DNA from: Adlercreutzia caecimuris B7
GTDB lineage: Bacteria; Actinomycetota; Coriobacteriia; Coriobacteriales; Eggerthellaceae
Direction of reading: 5' to 3'
Assembly: GCF_000403355.2 (NCBI RefSeq)
Contig: NZ_KE159646.1
Span: 2,865,960 to 2,929,959 of the forward strand
DNA length: 64,000 nucleotides
Below are positions 50,712 to 58,608 of the stretch, piece after piece. The notes beneath the pieces are model-generated. The model was given only the letters and a program-made list of their open reading frames with translations, was not told the DNA's origin and ran no database searches. Each line of letters starts with the position of its first letter. The stretch's first letter is position 1. The position numbers and the translations under genes are program-made.

Positions 50712-51683
50712 ATGGCTCTCAATCGAAGGGGCCCGCGCGACCGGGCGCGGCGCGCGGGCGACTTTGCACCGGTCACCGACAACGAGGCCGAGATGTTCGC
50801 CGCCACGTCCTATGTGCCGCGTAAGTCGTCGCGCAACGGGGCGCTCGTGTTCAGCGTGGCGGTCTTCCTCGCCGGCGCTGCTGCGGCCCTGACTGCCGGC
50901 GTGCTCGTGGAAGGGCGCATCTCGCTCACGGGCATTCTGGCCGCCCTGGCCCTGGGGCTTCTGGCCGCCTCGTCTTTGCACATCGCCCTGGGATGGGAGA
51001 AGGTGGTGGTGCTGCGCCTCGGCAAGCTGCACCGCGTGGTGGGGCCCGGCTTCTACGGCACTATCCCCATTCTGGAGTACGGTACCATCCGCGTGGATCA
51101 GCGCACCATCGCTACCCCCTTCCGCGCCGAGCGCACGCTCACGGCCGACCTCGTGCCCGTGAACATCGACGCGGTGCTGTTCTGGGTGGTGTGGGATGCC
51201 GAGAAGGCTTGCGTGGAGGTGGAAGACTACTACGCGGCCATCTCGTACCTCGCCCAGACGTCCCTGCGCGAGGCCGTGGGCCGCTCCACTGTGGCCGAGG
51301 TGGCCTTGCGCCGCGATCAGCTGGACACCGAGATCAAGGCCGACATCGAGAAGGAAGCGGCCAGCTGGGGCGTGGACATCATCTCGGTAAAAGTGCGCGA
51401 CATCGTCATTCCTCCCGATCTGCAGAACGTCATGTCCCTGGAGGCCCAGGCCGACCGCGAGCGCAACGCTCGCATGACCGTAGCCAGCGCCGAAGCCGAC
51501 CTGGCTGAGATGCTCACCGAAGCGGCCCAGGTCTATGGTGATCCGGAAGCGGCCCTGAAGCTGCGCACTATGCTCATGCAGTACGAGACCGTGAAGGAAT
51601 CGGGCAGTGCGGTGGTGACCGTGCCCACGGCCGTGAGCGATGGTTTTGCGGAAGGGGTTTGCCGCGAGAGTGCCAGAGTCTGA
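50712..51683 (+). CDS. SPFH/Band 7 stomatin-like protein (module II)
   Basis: The 323-residue paralogue of the module I protein has a membrane hairpin (about 50-100), then GWEKVVVLRLGKLHRVVGPGFYGTIP, LVPVNIDAVLFWVVWDAEKA and WGVDIISVKVRDIVIPPDLQ. These are hallmark stomatin features. Here it lies between the NrfD-like and GntR genes instead of last. The ATG at 50712 follows GGGGAGAGG. Confidence 0.85.
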   Translation: MALNRRGPRDRARRAGDFAPVTDNEAEMFAATSYVPRKSSRNGALVFSVAVFLAGAAAALTAGVLVEGRISLTGILAALALGLLAASSLHIALGWEKVVVLRLGKLHRVVGPGFYGTIPILEYGTIRVDQRTIATPFRAERTLTADLVPVNIDAVLFWVVWDAEKACVEVEDYYAAISYLAQTSLREAVGRSTVAEVALRRDQLDTEIKADIEKEAASWGVDIISVKVRDIVIPPDLQNVMSLEAQADRERNARMTVASAEADLAEMLTEAAQVYGDPEAALKLRTMLMQYETVKESGSAVVTVPTAVSDGFAEGVCRESARV

Positions 51684-51719
51684 TAGGATACTGCCGTACC
51701 TCCCACTGAAAGAGAAACC

Positions 51720-52118
51720 ATGAGCGCCCTCGAAACCTTTGCCCTCGACCATACGTCCGGCCTGCCCGTCTGGATCCAGATCAAGAACCGCATCGCCTAC
51801 CTCATCGGCTCCGGTGCCTACGGGCCCGGCGACCGCCTGCCCACGGTGCGGGCGCTGGCGGTGGATCTGGACATCAGCTACAACACGGTGAATCGGGCCT
51901 ACATGGACTTGGAGCGCGAGGGCTATATCTCCACCCGCAAGGGCCGGGGCACGTTTGTGGCCGAGCGCCACGACCTGGGGGCGCGTACCGCATCGGATTC
52001 TCCCATCGAGCTCGTGATCGACGACATGATCCGAGTCTGCGCGAACGCGGGCTTGGCCGATGATGACATCGTGGCCATGGTGGAGGCCCGCCTGGCCCAC
52101 CGCGACCTTATGCGCTAG
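51720..52118 (+). CDS. YtrA-type GntR regulator (module II)
   Basis: The 132-residue protein has a winged helix (PVWIQIKNRIAYLIGSGAY, then PTVRALAVDLDISYNTVNRAY) and a short tail. It is closely similar to the regulator at 11000 but with a different recognition segment (ALAVDLDIS against GLASEISIN). It is the best candidate to bind site B. It lies 36 bases after the SPFH gene. Confidence 0.85.
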   Translation: MSALETFALDHTSGLPVWIQIKNRIAYLIGSGAYGPGDRLPTVRALAVDLDISYNTVNRAYMDLEREGYISTRKGRGTFVAERHDLGARTASDSPIELVIDDMIRVCANAGLADDDIVAMVEARLAHRDLMR

Positions 52119-52152
52119 GGGGCGGTTATCGCGCAAGGTCCGGGGTCTTGCC

Positions 52153-52267
52153 AAAGTTCCCTTGGAAAATTGCCAAAAGAATGTAAAGTTCCCTTGAAAA
52201 AATGTAAACTCCACTATAAAGTTCCCTTGGAAAATTGCCAAATCAGCCGTAAAGTTCCCTTGAAAAA
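52153..52267. repeat. Four direct repeats with 33-base period upstream of the ATPase gene
   Basis: AAAGTTCCCTTG starts at 52153, 52185, 52218 and 52251. Units 1 and 3 are identical over 25 bases (ending TTGCCAAA); units 2 and 4 share TAAAGTTCCCTTGAAAAA. A promoter TTGAAA (52260-52265), 16 bases and TATACT (52282-52287) overlaps the last unit. Confidence 0.85.
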
Positions 52268-52331
52268 GAGGGACAGCTCGCTATACTTTGCATTGCAAAT
52301 AAGAAAAAGGAGCCTATGAGAGGCGGTTTCA

Positions 52332-53624
52332 ATGCATCGCGACATCATGGGGAAACTGTCCCAGTGGGCTACAAGAGCGCACCGCATGCCCCTTGTCCTC
52401 TGCGGTGCCCGTCAGGTGGGCAAGACGTATGTCTTGGACCAGCTGGGTGAAACGTTCGAGCATTACGCCTATGTGAATCTCATGGCGGAAGAGGCCCGTG
52501 CGCTTTTCGAGCTCGGATACAATGCCCAACGGGTTCTCGAGAATATTTCGATCTATACGGGATCCCCCATTGAACCAGGCAAGACCCTCGTTGTCATCGA
52601 CGAGATACAGGAGGAGCCCAAAGCCCTCACCTTGATGAAGGCGTTTTGCGAGGAGGTGCCCCGCCTGCATGTTGCAGCGGCCGGCTCGTATCTCGGCATG
52701 ACCCATCACGCTGGATCCTCCTTTCCGGTGGGCAAGGTGGAGATGGTTGACATGTATCCGATGACGCTCGTCGAATTCATTCGGGCTTCCGGCGAAGAGC
52801 AGCTTGCCGACCTCCTTCGCTCGCTTGATTTCGATCGGTTGGCTATTTTCAAGGATCGTCTCGAACGCCTCCTGCGGCGTTACTACTATGTGGGCGGCAT
52901 GCCGAAAGCCGTTTACGATTTCATCCAAGGTGGCGAAGACTATGATGCTGCCCGTCGGGTTCAGCGTCAGCTGCTTGCCAATTACGACAGCGATTTCTCT
53001 AAGCATATCCCGGATGATCGCGAGGTCGAGCGCGTCCGGTTGGCGTTCGATTCCATTCCCGCCCATTTGGGGCGCGAGAACCACAAGTTCGTATTCGGCC
53101 ATATTGCGAAAGGAGCCCGTGCGAGAGATTTCGAGACGGCCATCCAGTGGATAGTGAACTCGGGGCTCGCAACGCGGGTTCATCGCGTCGACAAGCTGGC
53201 TCTTCCGTTGAAGTTCTACCGAGACCTCTCTGCCTTCAAACTGTACCTTTTGGACGTGGGGCTTCTCGGATGCGCTATGGAAACGGAACCGAAAGATGTC
53301 ATTTTGAGCAATAAGGCTCTCGTGGAATACAAAGGGGCGCTTGCTGAGCAGTACGTGTGCCAGCAGTTGGTGGCCGGGGGCGTTGATCCCTATTACTGGA
53401 CATCAACCAGCGGCGGTGCGGAACTGGATTTCGTCGTGCGTTACGAGGGGGAGGTTGCTCCTTTAGAAGTGAAAGCGGAAGAGAACCTACGGGCAAAAAG
53501 CCTTCGTATGGCATGCGACCATTATCACTTATATGGATATCGCACGTCGATGTCGAGCTACCGTCGTCAGGACTGGATGGCGAACATCCCTCTGTGGGCA
53601 GTGGGGGAGTATTTCCGCGCGTAG
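52332..53624 (+). CDS. AAA ATPase with DUF4143
   Basis: The 430-residue protein has an N-terminal AAA domain with Walker A GARQVGKT (25-32) and Walker B VVIDEIQE, and a C-terminal DUF4143 region with a nuclease-like YYWTSTSGGAELDFVV, then LEVKAEENLRAKSL. Function is unknown; such genes are frequent in mobile or variable regions. The ATG at 52332 agrees with family starts. The best ribosome binding site (AAGGAG, 52307-52312) instead precedes an out-of-frame ATG at 52316, giving a short overlapping frame. It is AT-richer than the flanks. Confidence 0.85.
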   Translation: MHRDIMGKLSQWATRAHRMPLVLCGARQVGKTYVLDQLGETFEHYAYVNLMAEEARALFELGYNAQRVLENISIYTGSPIEPGKTLVVIDEIQEEPKALTLMKAFCEEVPRLHVAAAGSYLGMTHHAGSSFPVGKVEMVDMYPMTLVEFIRASGEEQLADLLRSLDFDRLAIFKDRLERLLRRYYYVGGMPKAVYDFIQGGEDYDAARRVQRQLLANYDSDFSKHIPDDREVERVRLAFDSIPAHLGRENHKFVFGHIAKGARARDFETAIQWIVNSGLATRVHRVDKLALPLKFYRDLSAFKLYLLDVGLLGCAMETEPKDVILSNKALVEYKGALAEQYVCQQLVAGGVDPYYWTSTSGGAELDFVVRYEGEVAPLEVKAEENLRAKSLRMACDHYHLYGYRTSMSSYRRQDWMANIPLWAVGEYFRA

Positions 53625-53677
53625 TTTTCTCGGGAAGGCGCATCGAAATCTGATCTTAAACTCAGGTATGGACAAAC

Positions 53678-53716
53678 TTATCGCAAAAAATTGCGACAAT
53701 ATCTTTATTGTCGCAA
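53678..53716. promoter_or_regulatory. Site B upstream of the radical SAM gene
   Basis: TTATCGC-N6-TTGCGACAA (53678-53699) is followed by an inverted half-site TTGTCGCAA (53708-53716), so that three half-sites alternate. A possible -10 TATGATAAT lies at 53722-53730, but no matching -35 is clear. Confidence 0.6.
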
Positions 53717-53793
53717 GCCATTATGATAATGTGACAGCATGTCAGGAACGCCCGCTGCGGGCGGGTGCTGTGTCCACGTTGTCAGGGGGAATG

Positions 53794-55254
53794 ATGGCGA
53801 ACGAGATGGCACGGGAAGCGCAAGCCGAGCACGGGGCGCGTCATCGCGCGATTGACAGGTATTGCGCCATCGAAGACGAGTTCATGGCCGGCCTGGAAGC
53901 GACGGGCATTGCCTTTGCTGTTCGCGATGAGGAGCGGGCTGAGCGCACACGGCTCCACGTCGCCCTGAAGGAGGCGGGGGCGCGTATCCGCAACGGCGGT
54001 GCGTCGGTGGCCCTCGGCCCTCTGAGCGTGGGCTGCGTTGCCTGCACCGGCCCCTGTGTCAGTCGCAGTTTTGCGTTGACGAACAACTGCCATCGTGATT
54101 GCTTCTTCTGCTTCAATCCCAACCAGGAGGACTTCGCCTATTGGTGCGAGCACCCCTTTCCCTGGCGCCGGCAGCTGGACGAGCTGGCGGCCGAGCCGGA
54201 GGCACCGGCCTGCATCGCGCTGACGGGTGGCGAACCTTTGCTCATGGCCGACGAGGCCGTGGCGTTCTTCGCCCGGGCTGCGGAGCTGTTTCCCCGAGCC
54301 CACTTGCGGCTGTACACGTCTGGCGATCTGCTGACGCGGGAGCTGATCGACCGCTTGGCGAAGGCGGGTCTCGATGAGATTCGCTTCTCGGTCAAGCAAG
54401 ACGACGAGCCTCCCATGCTCGAGAAGGTATGCGAGCGCATGGCCTGGGCTCGGGAGGTTATCCCTACGATCATGGTGGAGATGCCCGTTATTCCCGGTAC
54501 TGAGATCTTTATGGAGAGACTGCTCGTTCGTCTCGATAGGTTGGGGGTTGACGGCGTCAACCTGTTGGAATTCGCCTACGCCATGTGGAACTGGCCGGTG
54601 TTCGAGTCGCTCGGCCTGACCCTGCGCAACCCGCCGCGTCGGGTGCTGTTCGACTACACCTATGCCGGGGCCCTGGCGGTACAAGGCAGCGAGGAGGCCT
54701 GTCTGGGCCTGATGCTCTGGGCTCGCCAGCGCGGCCTGAGGTTGTCGCTGCACTACTGCTCGCTGGAGAACAAGCATCGGGCCCAGGTGCGCAACATGAA
54801 CGAGGCCTCCGCCCGCATCCACCCCTGCTACGGCTTCGATTATGACGACTACTTCCTGAAGACCGCCCTGGCGTTCGGGGCCGGTCGGGAGCCGGTGCGC
54901 CGTGCCCTGCGTGCGGCCGGCTGCACGGCCCTGCGCGACGATCCGGAGGAGCAGGCGCTGTCGTTTCATCCGCGCTGGATCCCCGAGGCCCGGCGTGCCT
55001 TGGGCTCGGAGGCCGCCCTCTGCCTCTCGACGAACGTGATAGCGCAGCGGGACGGCGTTCCCTATCTGCGCGAGCTCAAGGTAGAGCCGTTGTCCTCAGC
55101 GCCGCTTCGGCTCGATCCCGTCACGGATGAAGCCGACGAGGGTGCCCCCTGCCTGGGCGGTTATCCCACAACGGACATATTCTGTTCGATCTCGGCAGCT
55201 TCCTCTTCCGCTGAAATCGTTTGCGTTGGCACCCCAGCAAGTAAGCTGAAATAA
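53794..55254 (+). CDS. Radical SAM protein of unknown reaction
   Basis: The 486-residue protein has the radical SAM cluster motif C99-x3-C103-x2-C106 (CHRDCFFCF) followed by LTGGEPL and a TIM-barrel body. An additional CVACTGPC (81-88) just before it could bind a second cluster or metal. The C-terminal tail ends directly before the site B of Mo operon II. Sharing that operator suggests that it matures or supports Mo enzyme II, perhaps by peptide or cofactor modification, but no specific family can be named. The start may be 53791 or 53794. Confidence 0.75.
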   Translation: MANEMAREAQAEHGARHRAIDRYCAIEDEFMAGLEATGIAFAVRDEERAERTRLHVALKEAGARIRNGGASVALGPLSVGCVACTGPCVSRSFALTNNCHRDCFFCFNPNQEDFAYWCEHPFPWRRQLDELAAEPEAPACIALTGGEPLLMADEAVAFFARAAELFPRAHLRLYTSGDLLTRELIDRLAKAGLDEIRFSVKQDDEPPMLEKVCERMAWAREVIPTIMVEMPVIPGTEIFMERLLVRLDRLGVDGVNLLEFAYAMWNWPVFESLGLTLRNPPRRVLFDYTYAGALAVQGSEEACLGLMLWARQRGLRLSLHYCSLENKHRAQVRNMNEASARIHPCYGFDYDDYFLKTALAFGAGREPVRRALRAAGCTALRDDPEEQALSFHPRWIPEARRALGSEAALCLSTNVIAQRDGVPYLRELKVEPLSSAPLRLDPVTDEADEGAPCLGGYPTTDIFCSISAASSSAEIVCVGTPASKLK

Positions 55255-55255
55255 T

Positions 55256-55297
55256 TTGTCGCAATGTATTGCGACAAGCAGACAAAGAGACTATACT
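55256..55297 (+). promoter_or_regulatory. Promoter of Mo operon II with site B
   Basis: TTGTCGCAAT-GT-ATTGCGACAA (55256-55277) is a perfect 10-bp-arm palindrome overlapping the -35 TTGCGA (55269-55274); the -10 TATACT (55292-55297) follows after 17 bases. Confidence 0.8.
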
Positions 55298-55414
55298 GCG
55301 CAGTAAGAGCAGGGAGGGGCCGACCCTGCGAGAGAGGACGGGCGCTCATGCATGGCGTCCAAACCAAGAGGGGGAGGCTCGAGTCTTCCCCGCGGTAAGG
55401 AAAGAGGAGGAACA

Positions 55415-57958
55415 ATGGCGGAACTGAAAACCCCGGTCAAGGGCATTTCCCGCAGAAGTTTTCTCAAAACGACGGCGGCGGTAGCCGGCACGGCGGCGGT
55501 GGCGGGGACCACGACGGTGGCGCTCGCAGCCAACGATGGAACTGCCGATGTCGACGAGCACGAGGTGGTCTGCGTGTGCGGCTGCAACTGCCAGGGCAAC
55601 TGCTCCATGGTGGCGACGGTACGCGAGGGCAAGATGGTCAACATCCGATCCAATGAGAATTTGCCCTATCCGTCCTATGAGCGCATCTGCATGCGCGGGT
55701 TCAGCCATGCGAATCGCATGTACGACTTCAACCGCGTGCTGTATCCCATGAAGCGGAAGACCTGGAGCTTGGAAGAGCCCCATGTCGAGAATCGCGGCAC
55801 CGATGAGTGGGAGCGCTTGTCGTGGGACGAGGCGATCCAGCTCGTTGCCGACACCCTCACCTACAACACGGAAAACTACGGCGTGCGCTCGAACTGCGTG
55901 CTCGTGTCCGCCGGCAACTCCTTCGCCGCCTACGGCGGCCTGATCGCCGGCCTCGGCTTCGCGAACGCCTTCGGGTTCCAGGGGCTGGACGTGTGCCTCG
56001 ACTACGGCGACTTGGTCGGCATCGGCGAGGTGACTGGCAGCGGCTGGGACTTCAACCAGCGCAATATGGCCGGCGACTACCGATATGCCAAAACGATTTT
56101 AATCTGGGACACGAATCCGCCCAACTCGCAGCCCCATAGCTGGCACTTCTGCATGGAGGCCAAGGATGCGGGCGCCAACCTGGTCGTCATCGACCCCACC
56201 TACACCATCGCGGCCCAGCAGGCCACAAAATGGGTGCCCATCAAGCCCGGTACCGACCCGGCCCTCGGCATGGCCATGCTCAACGCCATCATCGATAACG
56301 AGTGGTACGATCTGGACTTCATGCGCGAGAAGACGTGCGCGCCCCTTCTCGTGCGCGAGGACAACGGCCACTTCCTTCGGGCGACGGACTTCGACGAGGC
56401 AGGTCCGGCGGAGCTTCCCGAGTACCCGTTCTTCGGCACGCTTCTGCTTCAGGGCGTTAAGGCCGGCAAGGTGCCCACGCTGGAAGAGACAGCTCACTAT
56501 GTGGTGTGGGATGCCGATAAGAATGCTTGGGGCCTCATCAACGAGGTAGCCAATCCCGCCATGGAGGGCAGCTTCGAAGTCAACGGAGTAAAGGTCACGA
56601 CGGCCTGGTCGCTGTTCAAGGAGCACATGGCCGCCTGCACGCCGGAATGGGCCGAGGGGATCACCGAGGTTCCCGCAGACACTATTGTGGAACTCGCCCG
56701 CATGTATGCCCAGGACGCGCCTTCCACCATTTATGCGGGCTATCATCTGTACGACAACTGCGAGGAGATGGGCATGACGTGGGCCTGCCTCGCCGCCCTT
56801 ACGGGCAACATCGGCAAGCGCGGTGCCTCTATCGGGCATTTGGGGAAGAGCAAGCCGACGATCAATATGGCCGGCCTTGCCTTCCCGGCGGGACTCAGCG
56901 GCCTCAACGACGAATTGCCGTGGCTTCATCTGCCCGAGGTTCTGGAAACGGGCAAGCTGAAGGGCGAGGATTTCCCGGTGCGGCTTCTCTACAACATCGG
57001 GGCGAACCCCGTCGGCAGCTATGCGGCCCAGAAGAAGACCATCGAAGAGGTGCTTCCCCAGATTCCCTGCATCGTGACCAACGACATGGAGTTCTCCGAA
57101 ACCTGCGAGTACAGCGACATCGTGCTGCCTTGCGCCCATTACTTCGAGTATGACTGGATTCAGGCCAGCTCGCACACTCCCTTCCTGTATATGGCGAACA
57201 AGGTAGCCGATCCCATCGGCGAGGCGAAGGAGGACGTCGAGATTTTCCGGGCCATCGCCGAGCGCATGGACAACGAGGCGGCCAAGGCGTTCTACGCCAA
57301 ATCCAACGAAGAGATGATGCGCATGGTGGTCGACACCGAGAAGGGCGAGCCTTTGGGCATCAACCTCGACAACCTCAAGGAGAAGGGCGTGCTGGCTGAC
57401 CGCGATGAGAATTGGATCCACTGGGAGGAGCAGCGCTGGCCTACGCTTTCAGGCCGCTTGGAGTTCTACGTTGAGAACCCTGGGGCTCGCATCGACATCG
57501 GCAAGCCCATCGACAAGGAGTTCTATCATATGCCGACGTACCACACGCCGTTCGAGGCCTATGACGAGAGCGAGCAGCACGACAAGTACCCCCTGTACCA
57601 TTACTGCGAGCGCACGAGGTGGCATCTGCACACCCAGTACAACCACGCTCCCGTGCTGCGCGAGCTCGATCCGGAGCCCTACCTGCGCATGAATCCCGTC
57701 GATGCCGAGGCGCGCGGTATCGTCGAGGGCGATTATGTCGAGGCCTACAACGATCGCGGCCATTGCGTGTGCAAGGCGAAGTTCGACATGGGCGTGAGGC
57801 CGGGCATGGTCTCCTCGCCTAAGGGATGGCATCGTGGAGCCTATGTGGCGGGCAGCTACCAGGAGCTGACCTGCGACCATTTGAACGTGCTCCATATGAA
57901 CACATCGTTCGACGACACGCTCGTCGAGGTGCGCAAATACGAGGGAGAGGTGAAGTAA
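55415..57958 (+). CDS. Tat-exported molybdopterin oxidoreductase, catalytic subunit (operon II)
   Basis: This 847-residue DMSO-reductase superfamily enzyme has a Tat signal RRSFLK (13-18) and an Ala-rich hydrophobic stretch. The [4Fe-4S] motif is Cys55, Cys59, Cys63 and Cys92, with extra cysteines at 53 and 57. It is only distantly similar to the operon I enzyme, so the two probably use different substrates. The strong RBS AGAGGAGG lies four bases before the ATG. The following Fe-S and NrfD genes make a CISM-type complex. Substrate and Mo ligand are undetermined. Confidence 0.85.
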   Translation: MAELKTPVKGISRRSFLKTTAAVAGTAAVAGTTTVALAANDGTADVDEHEVVCVCGCNCQGNCSMVATVREGKMVNIRSNENLPYPSYERICMRGFSHANRMYDFNRVLYPMKRKTWSLEEPHVENRGTDEWERLSWDEAIQLVADTLTYNTENYGVRSNCVLVSAGNSFAAYGGLIAGLGFANAFGFQGLDVCLDYGDLVGIGEVTGSGWDFNQRNMAGDYRYAKTILIWDTNPPNSQPHSWHFCMEAKDAGANLVVIDPTYTIAAQQATKWVPIKPGTDPALGMAMLNAIIDNEWYDLDFMREKTCAPLLVREDNGHFLRATDFDEAGPAELPEYPFFGTLLLQGVKAGKVPTLEETAHYVVWDADKNAWGLINEVANPAMEGSFEVNGVKVTTAWSLFKEHMAACTPEWAEGITEVPADTIVELARMYAQDAPSTIYAGYHLYDNCEEMGMTWACLAALTGNIGKRGASIGHLGKSKPTINMAGLAFPAGLSGLNDELPWLHLPEVLETGKLKGEDFPVRLLYNIGANPVGSYAAQKKTIEEVLPQIPCIVTNDMEFSETCEYSDIVLPCAHYFEYDWIQASSHTPFLYMANKVADPIGEAKEDVEIFRAIAERMDNEAAKAFYAKSNEEMMRMVVDTEKGEPLGINLDNLKEKGVLADRDENWIHWEEQRWPTLSGRLEFYVENPGARIDIGKPIDKEFYHMPTYHTPFEAYDESEQHDKYPLYHYCERTRWHLHTQYNHAPVLRELDPEPYLRMNPVDAEARGIVEGDYVEAYNDRGHCVCKAKFDMGVRPGMVSSPKGWHRGAYVAGSYQELTCDHLNVLHMNTSFDDTLVEVRKYEGEVK

Positions 57959-58591
57959 ATGACCCGCTACGGAATGGTGATCGACACCAAGAAGTGCATC
58001 GGCTGCCACGTGTGCGCCATGGCGTGCAAGACGGAGAACAACCTGCCCAACGATGTGTGGTGGAACCGCATCCTCACGGATAACGGCGGGGAGATGGGAT
58101 TCGACATGGTAGGCGGCTCCTATCCCGATGATCTGCAATTTGGCTACGTCCCCGTGGCCTGCCAGCATTGCGAGAATCCGGCCTGCGTGAAGGTGTGTCC
58201 CGTGGGCGCTACCTACAAGGATCCCGAGACGGGTGTGGTGCGCCAGGATTACGACAAGTGCATCGGCTGCCGTATGTGCATGAGCGCGTGCCCCTACAAC
58301 GGCGTGCGTTCCTTCAACTGGGAGGAGCCGGCGTTCCATATGGACTACGCCATGGGAAGCAAGGACGCTCCCGAGCACCAGCGCCATGTCGTGGAGAAGT
58401 GCACGTTCTGCTATCACCGTACCTCTCAGGGCATTGAGCCGGCGTGCATGCATCTGTGTGTGGGCCGCGCCCGTTTCTGGGGCGATTTGGATGACCCGAC
58501 GTCCGAGGTGAGCCAGCTTCTCGCGGAGCGGTCCCACAAGCGCCTGCTGGAAGAGCGCGGTACCGAGCCTTCGACCTATTATCTCGTTTAG
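57959..58591 (+). CDS. Four-cluster [4Fe-4S] electron-transfer subunit (operon II)
   Basis: The 210-residue protein has cysteine clusters CIGCHVCAMAC, CQHCENPACVKVCP, CIGCRMCMSACP and CTFC with CMHLC. It resembles the operon I subunit at 17163 and would be carried across the membrane with the catalytic subunit. The ATG directly follows the preceding stop codon. Confidence 0.92.
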   Translation: MTRYGMVIDTKKCIGCHVCAMACKTENNLPNDVWWNRILTDNGGEMGFDMVGGSYPDDLQFGYVPVACQHCENPACVKVCPVGATYKDPETGVVRQDYDKCIGCRMCMSACPYNGVRSFNWEEPAFHMDYAMGSKDAPEHQRHVVEKCTFCYHRTSQGIEPACMHLCVGRARFWGDLDDPTSEVSQLLAERSHKRLLEERGTEPSTYYLV

Positions 58592-58608
58592 CAGAGGGGA
58601 GTGACATT

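Noticed and set aside
52153-52267. Possible CRISPR array
   Set aside because: Spacing is about 33 bases in total, leaving only 8-15 bases between repeats, units alternate between two types and a promoter overlaps them; no cas genes are present.
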